Source: JAHIQC01 sp964565645 (GTDB lineage: Bacteria; Actinomycetota; Coriobacteriia; Anaerosomatales; JAHIQC01). Taken from it: a DNA stretch of 64,000 bases. The stretch covers positions 62,001 to 126,000 of the forward strand of contig CAZMFQ010000009.1 of assembly GCA_964565645.1 (NCBI GenBank). The letters are read 5' to 3'. Numbering within the stretch: the first letter of the stretch is position 1; the number at the start of each line of letters is the position of its first letter. A program made the translations under genes and the position numbers. Positions 32,416-41,678 of the stretch are shown here, piece after piece. The notes beneath the pieces are model-generated. The model did no database searches, was not told the origin of the DNA, and worked only from the letters and a program-made list of their open reading frames with translations.

Positions 32416-32847
32416 ATGCGCATCACACAAGGCGCGTTCTCGTTCCTCCCCGATCTGACCGACGAGGAGATCACGGCACAGATCGAGTACTGCCTGCGCA
32501 ACGAGTGGGCGGTCTCGGTCGAGTACACCGACGACCCGCATCCCCGCAACGTGTACTGGGAGATGTGGGGGCTGCCGATGTTCGACCTCAAGGATGCCGC
32601 CGGCATCATGGTCGAGGTCCGCGCGTGCCGCGAGGCCTTCCCGAACCACTATGTGCGCGTCACCGCGTTCGACGCGACCCACGGGGTCGAGTCCGTCGCG
32701 CTCTCGTTCATCGTGAACCGACCTGCCGAGGAGCCGGGCTTCCGCCTCTCCCGTTCCGAGGGCACCGGCCGCATGCAGCACTACACCACCGAGTCCTACG
32801 CCGTGACCCGCGCCCCGTCCGGGATGCGCTATCCGGCCGGGAAGTAG
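32416..32847 (+). CDS. cbbS: RuBisCO small subunit, red-type
   Basis: A 143-residue small subunit. It opens MRITQGAFSFLPDLTDEEIT, the hallmark of red-type CbbS, and has the conserved NEWAVSVEYTDDPHPRN and YWEMWGLPMFDL. The long C-terminal extension beyond residue 100 is also a red-type trait; it forms the barrel of hairpins in the central pore. It completes the L8S8 enzyme. GGGAG stands 5 bases before the ATG, 15 bases after the cbbL stop. Confidence 0.97.
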   Translation: MRITQGAFSFLPDLTDEEITAQIEYCLRNEWAVSVEYTDDPHPRNVYWEMWGLPMFDLKDAAGIMVEVRACREAFPNHYVRVTAFDATHGVESVALSFIVNRPAEEPGFRLSRSEGTGRMQHYTTESYAVTRAPSGMRYPAGK

Positions 32848-32854
32848 GCTTGCC

Positions 32855-33808
32855 GTGAGCGACACACGCGACAGCGAGCAGCGCGCGGACGCCGCGACCG
32901 ACGTCGCGGCCGACGCCGACGAGCGCATCGATCTGGCGGCCGAATACGAGGCAGCCGGCATCGGCGAGGTGCTCGACGCGCTCGACCGCGACCTCGTGGG
33001 CCTCGTGCCGGTGAAACGCCGCGTGCGCGAGATCGCCTCGTTGCTGCTCGTGGAGCGCGTCCGTCAGCGCGTCGGGCTCGCCGCCGAGCCGCCGTCGCTG
33101 CACATGAGCTTCACCGGCAACCCGGGCACCGGCAAGACGACGGTCGCCATGCGGATGGCCGAGATGCTCCACCGCCTGGGATATGTGCGCAAAGGCCATG
33201 TGGTGGCCGTGACCCGCGACGACCTCGTGGGCCAGTACATCGGGCACACGGCACCCAAGACCAAAGAGGTGCTCAAGCGGGCCATGGGCGGCGTGCTGTT
33301 CATAGACGAGGCGTACTTCCTGTACCGGCCCGAAAACGAGAAGGACTACGGACAGGAAGCAATCGAGATCCTGCTGCAGGTCATGGAGAACCAGCGCGAC
33401 GACATCGTCGTGATACTGGCCGGCTACCAGGACCGCATGGAGAAGTTCTTCGAGAGCAATCCCGGGATGTCCTCGCGCATCGCACACCATGTCGAGTTCC
33501 CCGACTACACCGACGCCGAGCTGCTCGAGATCGCGACCCGCATGCTTCAGACCTGGAACTACCGCTTCGACGAGGGCGCGCAGGCGGCGTTCGCCGAGTA
33601 CCTGGCGATCCGACGCGACCGGCCGCACTTTGCCAATGCGCGTTCGGTGCGCAACGCGCTCGACCGCATCCGGCTCCGTCAGGCACTGCGGCTGTTCGAC
33701 GAGCGCGACGCACCCATGACCGCCGACGACCTCGCGATCATCCGCGAGCCCGAGGTACGCGGTAGCCGGCTGTTCGACGAGCCCGACGGAAACCCCGAGG
33801 AGGCGTAA
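32855..33808 (+). CDS. cbbX: Red-type RuBisCO activase CbbX
   Basis: A 317-residue AAA+ protein. Walker A is GNPGTGKTTVAMRMAEMLH (about residues 90-97), Walker B is GVLFIDEAYFLYRPENEKDYG, and the pore region follows the pattern LVGQYIGHTAPKT. CbbX pulls on the C-terminus of the large subunit to release inhibitory sugar phosphates. Its presence confirms the red-type assignment. GTG start, 7 bases after cbbS. Confidence 0.95.
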   Translation: MSDTRDSEQRADAATDVAADADERIDLAAEYEAAGIGEVLDALDRDLVGLVPVKRRVREIASLLLVERVRQRVGLAAEPPSLHMSFTGNPGTGKTTVAMRMAEMLHRLGYVRKGHVVAVTRDDLVGQYIGHTAPKTKEVLKRAMGGVLFIDEAYFLYRPENEKDYGQEAIEILLQVMENQRDDIVVILAGYQDRMEKFFESNPGMSSRIAHHVEFPDYTDAELLEIATRMLQTWNYRFDEGAQAAFAEYLAIRRDRPHFANARSVRNALDRIRLRQALRLFDERDAPMTADDLAIIREPEVRGSRLFDEPDGNPEEA

Positions 33809-33811
33809 GCG

Positions 33812-34885
33812 ATGCTGCTCACCAACCGCGCGACCCTGACCCAGTACCTCATCGAGCGCCGTCGCCACCGTCCCGAGGCGACCGGTGACTTCAACGAGCT
33901 CGTCCTCCAGGTCGCGCTCGTGTGCAAGAGCATCGCGAGCAAGGTCGCCCACGGATCGCTGCACCAGCTCCTGGGCGGGTCACAGGGCGAGAACGTGCAG
34001 GGCGAGGACCAGAAGATGCTCGACGTGCTCGCCAACGAGCTGTTCATCCGCACCACCGAGTGGGCGGGCGTGGTCGCGGGCATGGCTTCCGAGGAGATGG
34101 AAGCGCCCTACACGCTTCCCGATGGCATGCCGCGCGGCAAGTACCTGCTGTTGTTCGACCCGCTCGACGGCTCGAGCAACATCGACGTCAACGTCGCCGT
34201 CGGCTCGATCTTCTCGATCCTGTGCGCGCCGCACGCCGGGCAGGACCCCGCGCTCGAGGACTTCCTGCAGCCCGGCGTGACCCAGGTCGCCGCCGGCTAC
34301 GCGATCTACGGGCCCGCGACGATGCTCGTGCTCTCGGTGGGCCAGGGCACCGTCGGGTTCACACTCGACCCCGAGACCGGCGAGTTCTTTCTCACGCACC
34401 CCGAGCTGCGCGTGCCCGACTCCACCCATGAGTTCGCGATCAACGCCTCCAACAGCCGTTTCTGGGAGCCGCCGATCAAGCGCTACGTCGACGAGTGCCT
34501 CGCGGGCAAGACCGGTCCGCGCGGCAAGGACTTCAACACGCGCTGGATCGCCTCCCTCGTGGCCGAGACCCACCGCATCCTGATGCGCGGCGGCGTGTTC
34601 CTCTACCCGCGCGACACGAAAGACCCCACGCGTGCCGGCCGCCTGCGCCTGCTCTACGAGTGCAACCCGATCGGCATGATCATTGAGCAAGCCGGGGGCC
34701 GCGCGAGCACCGGCGAGGGCCCCGTGCTCGAAGTGGCGCCGGACTCGTTGCACCAGCGCATCGGGTTCGTGTTCGGCTCCGCCGAAGAAGTCGAGCTCAT
34801 CGAGCGCTACCACGCCGAGCCCGCCGACGAGGACACGTCCGAGTTCAGCGAGTCGCTCTTCAACAGCCGAGGACTGTTCCGCTAG
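33812..34885 (+). CDS. cbbF: Class I fructose-1,6-bisphosphatase
   Basis: A 357-residue class I FBPase. The metal-binding motif is LFDPLDGSSNIDVNVAVGSIF (about residues 110-130) with Glu98-type residue in GMASEEMEAPY upstream, and the sugar-binding CNPIGMIIEQAGG near the end. It hydrolyses fructose 1,6-bisphosphate to regenerate the CO2 acceptor; in some bacteria it also handles sedoheptulose bisphosphate. It starts 3 bases after cbbX. Confidence 0.95.
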   Translation: MLLTNRATLTQYLIERRRHRPEATGDFNELVLQVALVCKSIASKVAHGSLHQLLGGSQGENVQGEDQKMLDVLANELFIRTTEWAGVVAGMASEEMEAPYTLPDGMPRGKYLLLFDPLDGSSNIDVNVAVGSIFSILCAPHAGQDPALEDFLQPGVTQVAAGYAIYGPATMLVLSVGQGTVGFTLDPETGEFFLTHPELRVPDSTHEFAINASNSRFWEPPIKRYVDECLAGKTGPRGKDFNTRWIASLVAETHRILMRGGVFLYPRDTKDPTRAGRLRLLYECNPIGMIIEQAGGRASTGEGPVLEVAPDSLHQRIGFVFGSAEEVELIERYHAEPADEDTSEFSESLFNSRGLFR

Positions 34886-34930
34886 ACGACCTGACCGCGG
34901 CGTACGCGCCCGTTCGAAAGGACGCCCACG

Positions 34931-35812
34931 ATGTCCGAGAAGCATCCCATCATCGCGATCACCGGCTCGTCAGGCGCCGGCACCACGACCGTCCAGCGGA
35001 CCTTCGAGCAGATCTTCCGGCGCGAGGACATCACCCCGGCCATCGTCGAGGGCGACAGCTTCCACCGCTACGACCGCGCCGAGATGAAGGCCCTACTGGC
35101 CGAGGACCAGAAGCAGGGAGGCCACCTGAGCCACTTCGGCCCGGAGGCGAACCGCTTCGAGGACCTCGAGGCGCTGTTCAAGACCTACAGCGAGTCCGGC
35201 TCCGGCTCGGCGCGCAAGTACCTCCACGACGCCGAGGAGGCGGAGCCCTTTGCGCAGGAGCCGGGGACCTTCACGCCCTGGACTCCCCTGCCGCCCGGCT
35301 CGGACCTGCTGTTCTACGAGGGACTGCACGGCGCGGTCGTCACCGACAGCGTGAACGTCGCGCAGTACCCGGACCTGCTGATCGGCGTGGTGCCGGTCAT
35401 CAACCTCGAGTGGATCCAGAAGATCAACCGCGACTGCCGCTACCGGGGCTACTCGACCGAGGCGGTCACCGACGTGATCCTGCGGCGGATGCCCGACTAC
35501 GTGCACTACATCTGCCCGCAGTTCACCAAGACGCACGTGAACTTCCAGCGCGTGCCCATCGTGGACACCTCCAACCCGTTCACCTCGCGCTCGATCCCGG
35601 CGCCCGACGAAAGCATGCTCGTGATCCGGTTCGCCGATCCCAAGGGAATCGACTTTCCCTACCTGCTCTCGATGTTGCACGATTCGTTCATGTCGCGCGC
35701 CAACACCATCGTGGCGCCCGGCGGCAAGATGGACCTCGCGATGCAACTCATCTTCACCCCGTTCATCCTGCGCATGAACGAACGGCGCAAGAAGGCACTC
35801 GCACGCGGCTGA
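34931..35812 (+). CDS. cbbP: Phosphoribulokinase
   Basis: A 293-residue PRK of the bacterial (class I) type. The P-loop is ITGSSGAGTTTVQRTFEQIF, with one T in place of the usual GKST Lys, a normal feature of this enzyme. The conserved EGDSFHRYDRAEMK and FYEGLHGAVVTDSVNVAQ segments follow. It makes ribulose 1,5-bisphosphate, the substrate of CbbLS. It lies 45 bases after cbbF and 12 before cbbA. Confidence 0.95.
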   Translation: MSEKHPIIAITGSSGAGTTTVQRTFEQIFRREDITPAIVEGDSFHRYDRAEMKALLAEDQKQGGHLSHFGPEANRFEDLEALFKTYSESGSGSARKYLHDAEEAEPFAQEPGTFTPWTPLPPGSDLLFYEGLHGAVVTDSVNVAQYPDLLIGVVPVINLEWIQKINRDCRYRGYSTEAVTDVILRRMPDYVHYICPQFTKTHVNFQRVPIVDTSNPFTSRSIPAPDESMLVIRFADPKGIDFPYLLSMLHDSFMSRANTIVAPGGKMDLAMQLIFTPFILRMNERRKKALARG

Positions 35813-35824
35813 GAGGACACAGAC

Positions 35825-36868
35825 ATGGCGCTCGTCTCCGTACGGCAACTGCTCGACCACGCGGCCGAGAACGGCTACGGCCTTCCCGCATTCAACGTCA
35901 ACGACATGGAGCAGATACAGGCGATCATGCAGGCCGCCGAGGAGACGGACAGCCCCGTCATACTCCAGAGCTCGGCCGGCGCGCGCACGTACGCGGGCGA
36001 GCCGTTCCTGCGCAAGCTGCTGGAGGCCGCTGTCGAGACCTGGCCCAAGGTCCCGGTCGCGATGCACCTCGACCACGGGGCGAGCCCCGCGATCTGCCAG
36101 CGCGCGATCCGCTCGGGGTTCCAGAGCGTGATGATGGACGGTTCGCTGCTCACCGACGCCAAGACGCCAGCTTCCTTCGAGTACAACGTCGAAGTCACCC
36201 GCAAGGTCGTGGAGATGGCGCACGCCGTGGGCGTGACGGTCGAAGGTGAGCTCGGAGTCCTCGGCTCACTGGAGACCGGCGAGGCCGGCAAGGAAGACGG
36301 TGTGGGCGCCGAGGGCGAGCTCTCGCGCGAGATGCTGCTCACCGACCCCGAGCAGGCGGCGCAGTTCGTGGCAGCCACCGGCTGCGACGCGCTCGCGATC
36401 GCGATCGGCACGAGCCACGGCGCGTACAAGTTCACGCGCAAGCCCACCGGCGACATCCTCGCGATCGACCGCGTGAAGGAGATTCACGCCCGCATCCCCG
36501 AGACGCATCTCGTGATGCACGGCTCATCGAGCGTGCCCCAAGAGTGGCTCGAGATCATCCGCGAGTACGGCGGGCAGATGCGTGAGACCTACGGCGTACC
36601 GGTCGAGGAGATCGTCGAGGGCATCAAGCACGGTGTGCGCAAAGTGAACATCGACACCGACATCCGGCTCGCGATGACCGGAGCCATGCGCCGTGCGATG
36701 CATGAGGACCCGAGCCAGTTCGACCCGCGCGCGTTTCTCAAGGCCGCCCGCAACGCGGCCAAGGACCTGTGCGCCGAGCGCTACGAGGCCTTCGGGGCTG
36801 CGGGCATGGGCAGCCGCATCGTGCCCGTGCCGCTCGGGGAGATGGCGGCGCGGTACGAGCGGGGGTAG
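35825..36868 (+). CDS. cbbA: Class II fructose-bisphosphate aldolase
   Basis: A 347-residue zinc-dependent aldolase of the CbbA subtype. It has VAMHLDHGASPAICQRAIRS with the zinc His, VEGELGVLGSLETGEAG, IGTSHGAYKF and LVMHGSSSVPQEWLE with further metal and substrate contacts. It condenses triose phosphates (also erythrose 4-phosphate plus DHAP) in the Calvin cycle. It is the last gene of the cbb operon and converges with the accessory region at 36900. Confidence 0.95.
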   Translation: MALVSVRQLLDHAAENGYGLPAFNVNDMEQIQAIMQAAEETDSPVILQSSAGARTYAGEPFLRKLLEAAVETWPKVPVAMHLDHGASPAICQRAIRSGFQSVMMDGSLLTDAKTPASFEYNVEVTRKVVEMAHAVGVTVEGELGVLGSLETGEAGKEDGVGAEGELSREMLLTDPEQAAQFVAATGCDALAIAIGTSHGAYKFTRKPTGDILAIDRVKEIHARIPETHLVMHGSSSVPQEWLEIIREYGGQMRETYGVPVEEIVEGIKHGVRKVNIDTDIRLAMTGAMRRAMHEDPSQFDPRAFLKAARNAAKDLCAERYEAFGAAGMGSRIVPVPLGEMAARYERG

Positions 36869-36899
36869 CGAAGGGACTCACCGCGATCGCAGTAGATTC

Positions 36900-37346
36900 T
36901 CATTCGCTAACCAGGAGATACCAATGCTCTGCGAGTCGCTCAACGCTTGTGCCAGTAGGCGCTGCTGCGTCGTCTGCGGTGTAGTAGATCTCCCGCGCAG
37001 AGCCAAGAATCCCCCTGAATGTGTAGAAACCTACAGCGTCAGCGTTGCCGCCATTCTCAGACACGAACACTTCGCCATCCGCCGATAGCGTGGCGAACTC
37101 CTTGGGCAGTCGCATGTGGTCGAAGCTGAGCACGGATGTCCCGTGGTCACTCAGTTCATCGTCTACCCACTGAACGGCTGCTTCGTACTCGTCGCGGTTG
37201 TCAAAGAACTGCTGCTTGTCCCGATCATCCTGAAGGCCGGCGCAACCCGCACAGAACGCTAGAAGTAAGACCGCCAGCGCCAGCTTGGAGGCTGCGGCTG
37301 CGGAATGCCGTTGCATCCGCCGGGCCTCACCCAAGCTCTCACGCAT
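36900..37346 (-). CDS. Putative lipoprotein, candidate immunity protein for the Rhs toxin
   Basis: A 148-residue exported protein. A hydrophobic signal (LALAVLLLAFCAGC) ends in a lipobox-like AGC; the -3 residue is Cys rather than Leu, which is atypical. The mature part has no motif I recognise. Its ATG at 37346 overlaps the Rhs stop codon by 8 bases, so the two are translationally coupled; ATG 37316 with GAGG upstream is an alternative. Small genes directly after Rhs toxins normally encode immunity proteins, which is the basis of this inference. Confidence 0.6.
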   Translation of the reverse strand: MRESLGEARRMQRHSAAAASKLALAVLLLAFCAGCAGLQDDRDKQQFFDNRDEYEAAVQWVDDELSDHGTSVLSFDHMRLPKEFATLSADGEVFVSENGGNADAVGFYTFRGILGSAREIYYTADDAAAPTGTSVERLAEHWYLLVSE

Positions 37347-39951
37347 ACAGCCACCATCCGTAAGATTTCCCGTTGCCCGCACGCACGTACATGTTGGGCA
37401 GTCCCCCGCGCGCCGCTCGATATACGACCCTAGCTCGGGGCGAGTACGCGTATGTGTCGTACCCATAGTCAATCCAGAAGTTGTTGTCTATTTCGTGGCG
37501 AACCTGCTCCCAGGTCCGACTACCATTCACCCCGACCAGGGATGCGATGCCCTTTGCCCCTCCGCGGGGGAACATGACTGATGAGAGCACGTAGCCATAG
37601 TGTATGTTGCCCCAATCATCGAGGCTGATGTTCTGTCGGCCGAACTTGAACACATGATCTGTGCGATGTCCCGAATACTTATTCGCGACGTCGGCCTTGA
37701 AGTCCCAAGGCCCACCTGTCTGTACCAGGCCCTTGAACCACAGGAGCCAGCCCCCGAACGCCTGTGCGATGTTGTAGTGAAGGAGATTGTACATCAGCTT
37801 CTCGCTGGCATACCCCGCATTGACCTGCATCATCTCCCACATCTTCTCCCATTCATCGACTCTGGGACGCAGTGTGACGGCCTTTGCCCACATCCCGCTC
37901 GGATCCACGGCGCCTACCGGATCCCCACCACAGTACTGATATGCGCTCTCCTCACCGTCCGCCTTCGCAGGGTCCTTCGACAGGAGCTGTCTCGTGGCCG
38001 GATCGTAGGTCCTTGCTGACAAGTAGTGCAGCCCCGAGTGTCCATCAAAGCAGTAGCCCGCGTAGCGCAGCGGCTGCCTCTCGAGGATCCTAGCTGCTGT
38101 CACGGCATCGATCGAACCAGCAGCGACCGACGTGCATGCTTCTGACCGGTGCGTCCCCCACGCGTCGTAGCCGTAGGCGGCGAAGGGACTCCCGCTCGTA
38201 TTCCGTAGCTCGACCACATCGCCTCGGTCGGTCGTCACCATCACGAATGGAACGGCAGCATCCTGTTCGCTTCGGTACACACCAGCGTACGGACGTCCCT
38301 GACCGTCATACAGGTATGAGATCTTCCACACGTCGACGGCGCTCGTCCCTTCGATCGTGCGGGTCGCCGCAAGCGATAGAAGCGACAGGCCCTCGTAGAC
38401 GTAGCAGGTGTCGGTGGTGGTGGTGCCGTTGGCGGAAGGCTCGATCACCACTGAGGAGATTCGCTTCCCGGCGGCATCATACCCGTACGTCGCTGAGACT
38501 CCCTGCGACGTCGCGTAGCTCGCGAGACGTCCCGTCCCGGTGTAGCCAAACACCCGCTCTGTCGGGTTGGAAACAGGTCCCTGCGCCGTCCTCCAGCCGT
38601 TAGCCGAGTCGAACGCGAACGTGGTCTCGACGCTCCCGCCGACCTTGATGTTCTCCAGCCTGTTGCCTGCTCCATAGTGATAGGTCCTCGTGAGGACCCC
38701 GACCGTCTCGGTGGCGATGTTGCCCGCTGCATCGAACACGTAGGTCGCAGACCCCGACGTAGTATCGGATGCCAGTCGCCCAGTCGCGGTGTACGTGTAC
38801 GCAGCCGCAACGGAGTTCGCGAGCGGGAGTGTGCCTGTGTCGGCAATCTTGCGCCCGCTTGAGTCGTCGTACTCGTATCCGATGGTAGAAGTCTCGATCG
38901 ACGTCGAGAGCAGCTTGCCGTCTTCATCCGCAAACGTACGAACGAAATCGGTATCCCCCACCATCCAACCGGTCTCGCGTCTCACTGTATCGGTCCCTGT
39001 CACCGAGCGCGTGAGTGTGGAAGTACCGTCAAGTGCGGTCACGCGCGAGATCTCGACCCCGCTCGCATCGACGGTCGCGGTGGTCGTCACTCCGCCGTAG
39101 CGCGTCACCAGTGTCGTTGATTGCCCCGGAGCCGACGGGTAGATGAACTCCCGGTGGACTCCCGTGAGCCCGTCGTCGGTCGCGGCGGTGCGGCCAAGTG
39201 AATCGTATGTCGTATCCGTGTGGCGCACGTCGCCCGCAGCAGTGGTATGCACTTCTTCGCACGTCTGTCCGAACTCATCGAAACGGCTGCGCACGGCAGC
39301 GCCATCAGGATCGGTTGTCGACAGCACGTGGCCCGCTGGGTCGAAGGCGGTTCGCGTCGTCTTGCCCGCCACCGTGCTCGCGGTGACGCGACCGGCGGCA
39401 TCGCAGGTGCTTGAAGACTCGATCCCGTCCGCATCGACAGTGGACAGCACCTGTCCGAGCACGTTGTAGCTCGTGGTCGAGGCGGTGGGGTTGCCCGCAC
39501 CAGTGACAGAGATCTGGCGCGAAAGCAGGTCGAAGGTGAAAGTGGTGCTCACGCCGTCGGCCGTCGTGCTCGAAACCGTGCGACCCCCCAGGTCGTTTCG
39601 GGTAGTGGTGGTACCGTCCTGCGTGGTCGTCGAGACTTGATTGCCGGCATCGTCGTAGACGTAAGTCGCATACGTGCCATCGGGGTTGTCGACTCTCGCT
39701 GTCGTGCCATCAGCATTGTAGGTATAGCGCGTCGGGGTGGTCGTGCCTGGAGCGGTAGAACTCAAGAGCTGCCCGTATGCGTCATAGCTCGAGATGCTCG
39801 CATTTGCCGCGATGTGGGAATCGAGCCCCTCGCCCCACTGCGCCACGACGTTACCGCGTGCATCGTATCTGCTCTCTGAGGGCAGACCGCCGGTGAGCGC
39901 GTCGTCGGAGCTCAGCTCACGTCCGAGCCCGTCGAACACATGCGTCAGTTG
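37339..39951 (-). pseudogene. 5'-truncated Rhs/YD-repeat protein with C-terminal toxin-like domain
   Basis: The remaining 870 or so residues contain many YD repeats (for example YDAYGQLLSS, YDAAGKRIS, FDAAGN), the RHS core end (YDPATRQLLSKDPAKADGE) and the junction DPVGAVDPSGMW. After that comes a variable tail of about 180 residues with GGPWDFKADVANKYSG and ISLDDWGNIHYGYV, resembling the polymorphic toxin type 44 domain (moderate confidence). No signal peptide or N-terminal part exists: upstream of 39951 the frame runs by chance into antisense abiE sequence. The gene was evidently cut by recombination, but the tail and its downstream partner are intact. Confidence 0.75.
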
Positions 39952-40196
39952 TCGATGTTGCCAAGGAAGTCGATGTCGCGGGTGGGTCGGCCAAGTGGAG
40001 TGCCCCACGCGCGAAGCATGATCGCGCCCTTCACGATGAGGCGATCTGCCCACTCCGTTTGTGCGAGCCGGTAGAGGAACCGTTCGATCGCGAAGTACTG
40101 GAGCACCTGGTCGTATGAGTCCCCGCTCGCCTTCGCTTCGTTCAGTAGGCGCGCACGAACGGACGCGGGTACGTTCTTCAGTTCCCGCTGACTCAT
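39945..40196 (-). pseudogene. abiEii: 3'-truncated abiEii nucleotidyltransferase toxin
   Basis: An 83-residue remnant of a toxin normally near 290 residues. It shows the AbiEii start: YFAIERFLYRLAQTEWADRL, IVKGAIMLRAWGTPLGRPTRDIDFLGN, with the nucleotidyltransferase Asp pair in RDIDF. The frame hits a stop at the point where Rhs sequence begins. The active fold needs the missing C-terminal part, so this is probably inactive. Its ATG overlaps the abiEi stop by 4 bases, the usual coupling. Confidence 0.8.
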
Positions 40197-40810
40197 TCCA
40201 TCGCCTCAAAGTACGGACGCACGACCTTGGAGACACGGTCAATCTCAGCGTAGTCCATGATTGCATCGCGTGTGGCTTTGCGGCTGCGCACCGTCTCTCG
40301 GAGTGCCTCGAGAGCGACATCGAGCCCGATCTTGTTCCTGAACTTGAAGCAGTCGGCAACCGTCTTGGCAGGGTTGAACACCCTCACCGTGGTGCCGCCG
40401 ATGGAGTGCTCTTCAATCCCCGCCGTGAGTGCATCGCCGGACATTCGATACACGCGAACGGGCGGGTAGTCGAGCTTGGGCCGCCTATCCTTTGGCCCGA
40501 TGGCGATGCTCACTCCGGAGGGAATCTGAGTTCCGATCTCATGGAAATCCAGCGCGCTCACGAGGCAGAGCACTGCGCCTGGCGCGCGCTCCGCGACCGC
40601 AACAACGTCGTACTTGCTCGGCCCTTGGAGTTCAGTGAGTCGGTACACACCTCGAGTAAGCTGCTCGAGAAGCTCCGCATCCCGCATTCCATACAGCGTC
40701 GAGTAGTGCACACCTCGCTCCGCGGCCTCGCGCGTCCTGAGCGTGCCGCCGGCTTGCCTGAACACATCCGCGGCGTGCCTGATCGCATTCTCTGATGGAA
40801 GTCGCTTCAT
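40193..40810 (-). CDS. abiEi: AbiEi-type antitoxin/transcriptional regulator
   Basis: A 205-residue protein. The N-terminal winged helix is evident (AGGTLRTREAAERGVHYSTLYGMRD), and the rest follows the AbiEi pattern (VYRLTELQGPSKYDVVAVAER, HSIGGTTVRVFNPAKTVADCF). It represses its own promoter and normally blocks AbiEii. As AbiEii is truncated, it is an orphan antitoxin. Start at ATG 40810; an in-frame ATG at 40864 lies upstream. Short inverted repeats (TGTCCGACA, TGTGATA) around 40819-40850 may be its operator. Confidence 0.78.
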   Translation of the reverse strand: MKRLPSENAIRHAADVFRQAGGTLRTREAAERGVHYSTLYGMRDAELLEQLTRGVYRLTELQGPSKYDVVAVAERAPGAVLCLVSALDFHEIGTQIPSGVSIAIGPKDRRPKLDYPPVRVYRMSGDALTAGIEEHSIGGTTVRVFNPAKTVADCFKFRNKIGLDVALEALRETVRSRKATRDAIMDYAEIDRVSKVVRPYFEAME

Positions 40811-40922
40811 GAGGTCATTGTGATAGATATGTCGGACATTGTGAACATCTTCCGACGTTTTCATCACACGTATGGCGCGTCGTGATGGACATGCTCGTAG
40901 GCGAACGGCTGCCGCGGATCCG

Positions 40923-41336
40923 CTAGGGCAGCAGTTCGATCGCCGCAGCGAAGGTCGGGCGGTAGCTCGCGAGTCGGCTGTCGAAGCTCAGGATGCGCGC
41001 GCAGCGCTGTCGCTCACATGCGGCAAGCAACGTGCAGTCCGCGAACCCGAATCCCGTGTCCGCATAGCGCAGATCGATCTCGCGGGCGATCTCGAGCAGT
41101 TCGGCGTCGGCCTGGACGATCTCGATTCCCGAACGCATGAACGCATCCCAGAACGAACGCTGGGCGTCGATTCCCACGCGCGCACCAAGAAAGCCCATGG
41201 TCTCGCCGAGGATAGTCGCAGGAACGCCTATGCCGCCGGGTGCATGCGACTGCAGTGCGTCGGCCGCAGTGGCGTGCAGTGACTCACGCGGACGAGCGGC
41301 GGCGATGAGCACGCTGGAATCCGCGAGCGCCCTCAC
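40923..41336 (-). CDS. PIN-domain toxin (VapC-like)
   Basis: A 137-residue PIN nuclease: VRALADSSVLIAAARPRESL (first Asp), the central Glu of TILGETMGFLG, and the third and fourth acidic residues in GFGFADCTLLAACE and LSFDSRLASY. Probably an RNase toxin. The GTG at 41336 overlaps the antitoxin stop by 4 bases (GTGA), which decides the start. Confidence 0.85.
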   Translation of the reverse strand: MRALADSSVLIAAARPRESLHATAADALQSHAPGGIGVPATILGETMGFLGARVGIDAQRSFWDAFMRSGIEIVQADAELLEIAREIDLRYADTGFGFADCTLLAACERQRCARILSFDSRLASYRPTFAAAIELLP

Positions 41337-41605
41337 GGGCGGTTCTCCCGCTCCCACTCGCCGTCGGGCTCGAAGTACTCGGCCAGGCCGTCATCGACAT
41401 GCAGGGCGAGGTCAGATTCGGGCCGGGCATCTTCGATGCAGCCGACGAGTGCCGAGATACTCACGGCACGTTCCTCGGCATGCGTGGTTCGATACTCGGC
41501 GATCGCCTCACGGGCGATCTCGGCCATCGAGGTGCCGCGCGACTCCGCCTCGCGGGCGAGGTAGCGGTGCAGCTCCTCCGGCAGATACATCATGGTCTTC
41601 TTCAT
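41333..41605 (-). CDS. Ribbon-helix-helix antitoxin of the second PIN pair
   Basis: A 90-residue protein with MKKTMMYLPEELHRYLAREA and GTSMAEIAREAIAEY, a classical ribbon-helix-helix DNA-binding domain, and a C-terminal acidic, proline-ended tail that would bind the toxin. A long AT-rich inverted repeat lies 24 bases upstream. The pair follows the broken abiE/Rhs region and belongs to the same accessory segment. Confidence 0.8.
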   Translation of the reverse strand: MKKTMMYLPEELHRYLAREAESRGTSMAEIAREAIAEYRTTHAEERAVSISALVGCIEDARPESDLALHVDDGLAEYFEPDGEWERENRP

Positions 41606-41628
41606 GGTGACACGAGCATAGCACCAGC

Positions 41629-41659
41629 GTATGACATATGTCACTCATATATGTCATAC
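41629..41659. promoter_or_regulatory. Inverted-repeat operator of the second PIN pair
   Basis: Arms GTATGACATAT and ATATGTCATAC (11 bp, perfect) are separated by 9 bases. The left half also forms its own 12-bp palindrome TGACATATGTCA at 41632-41643. Such paired sites suit cooperative binding by a ribbon-helix-helix antitoxin. Confidence 0.7.
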
Positions 41660-41678
41660 GCTCGACGGGGTCTCGCCG

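Noticed and set aside
39951..40359. Upstream extension of the Rhs frame to 40359
   Set aside because: The extension is antisense to the AbiEi and AbiEii genes and reads as low-complexity Arg/Ser/Pro sequence, not YD repeats. It is open only by chance.
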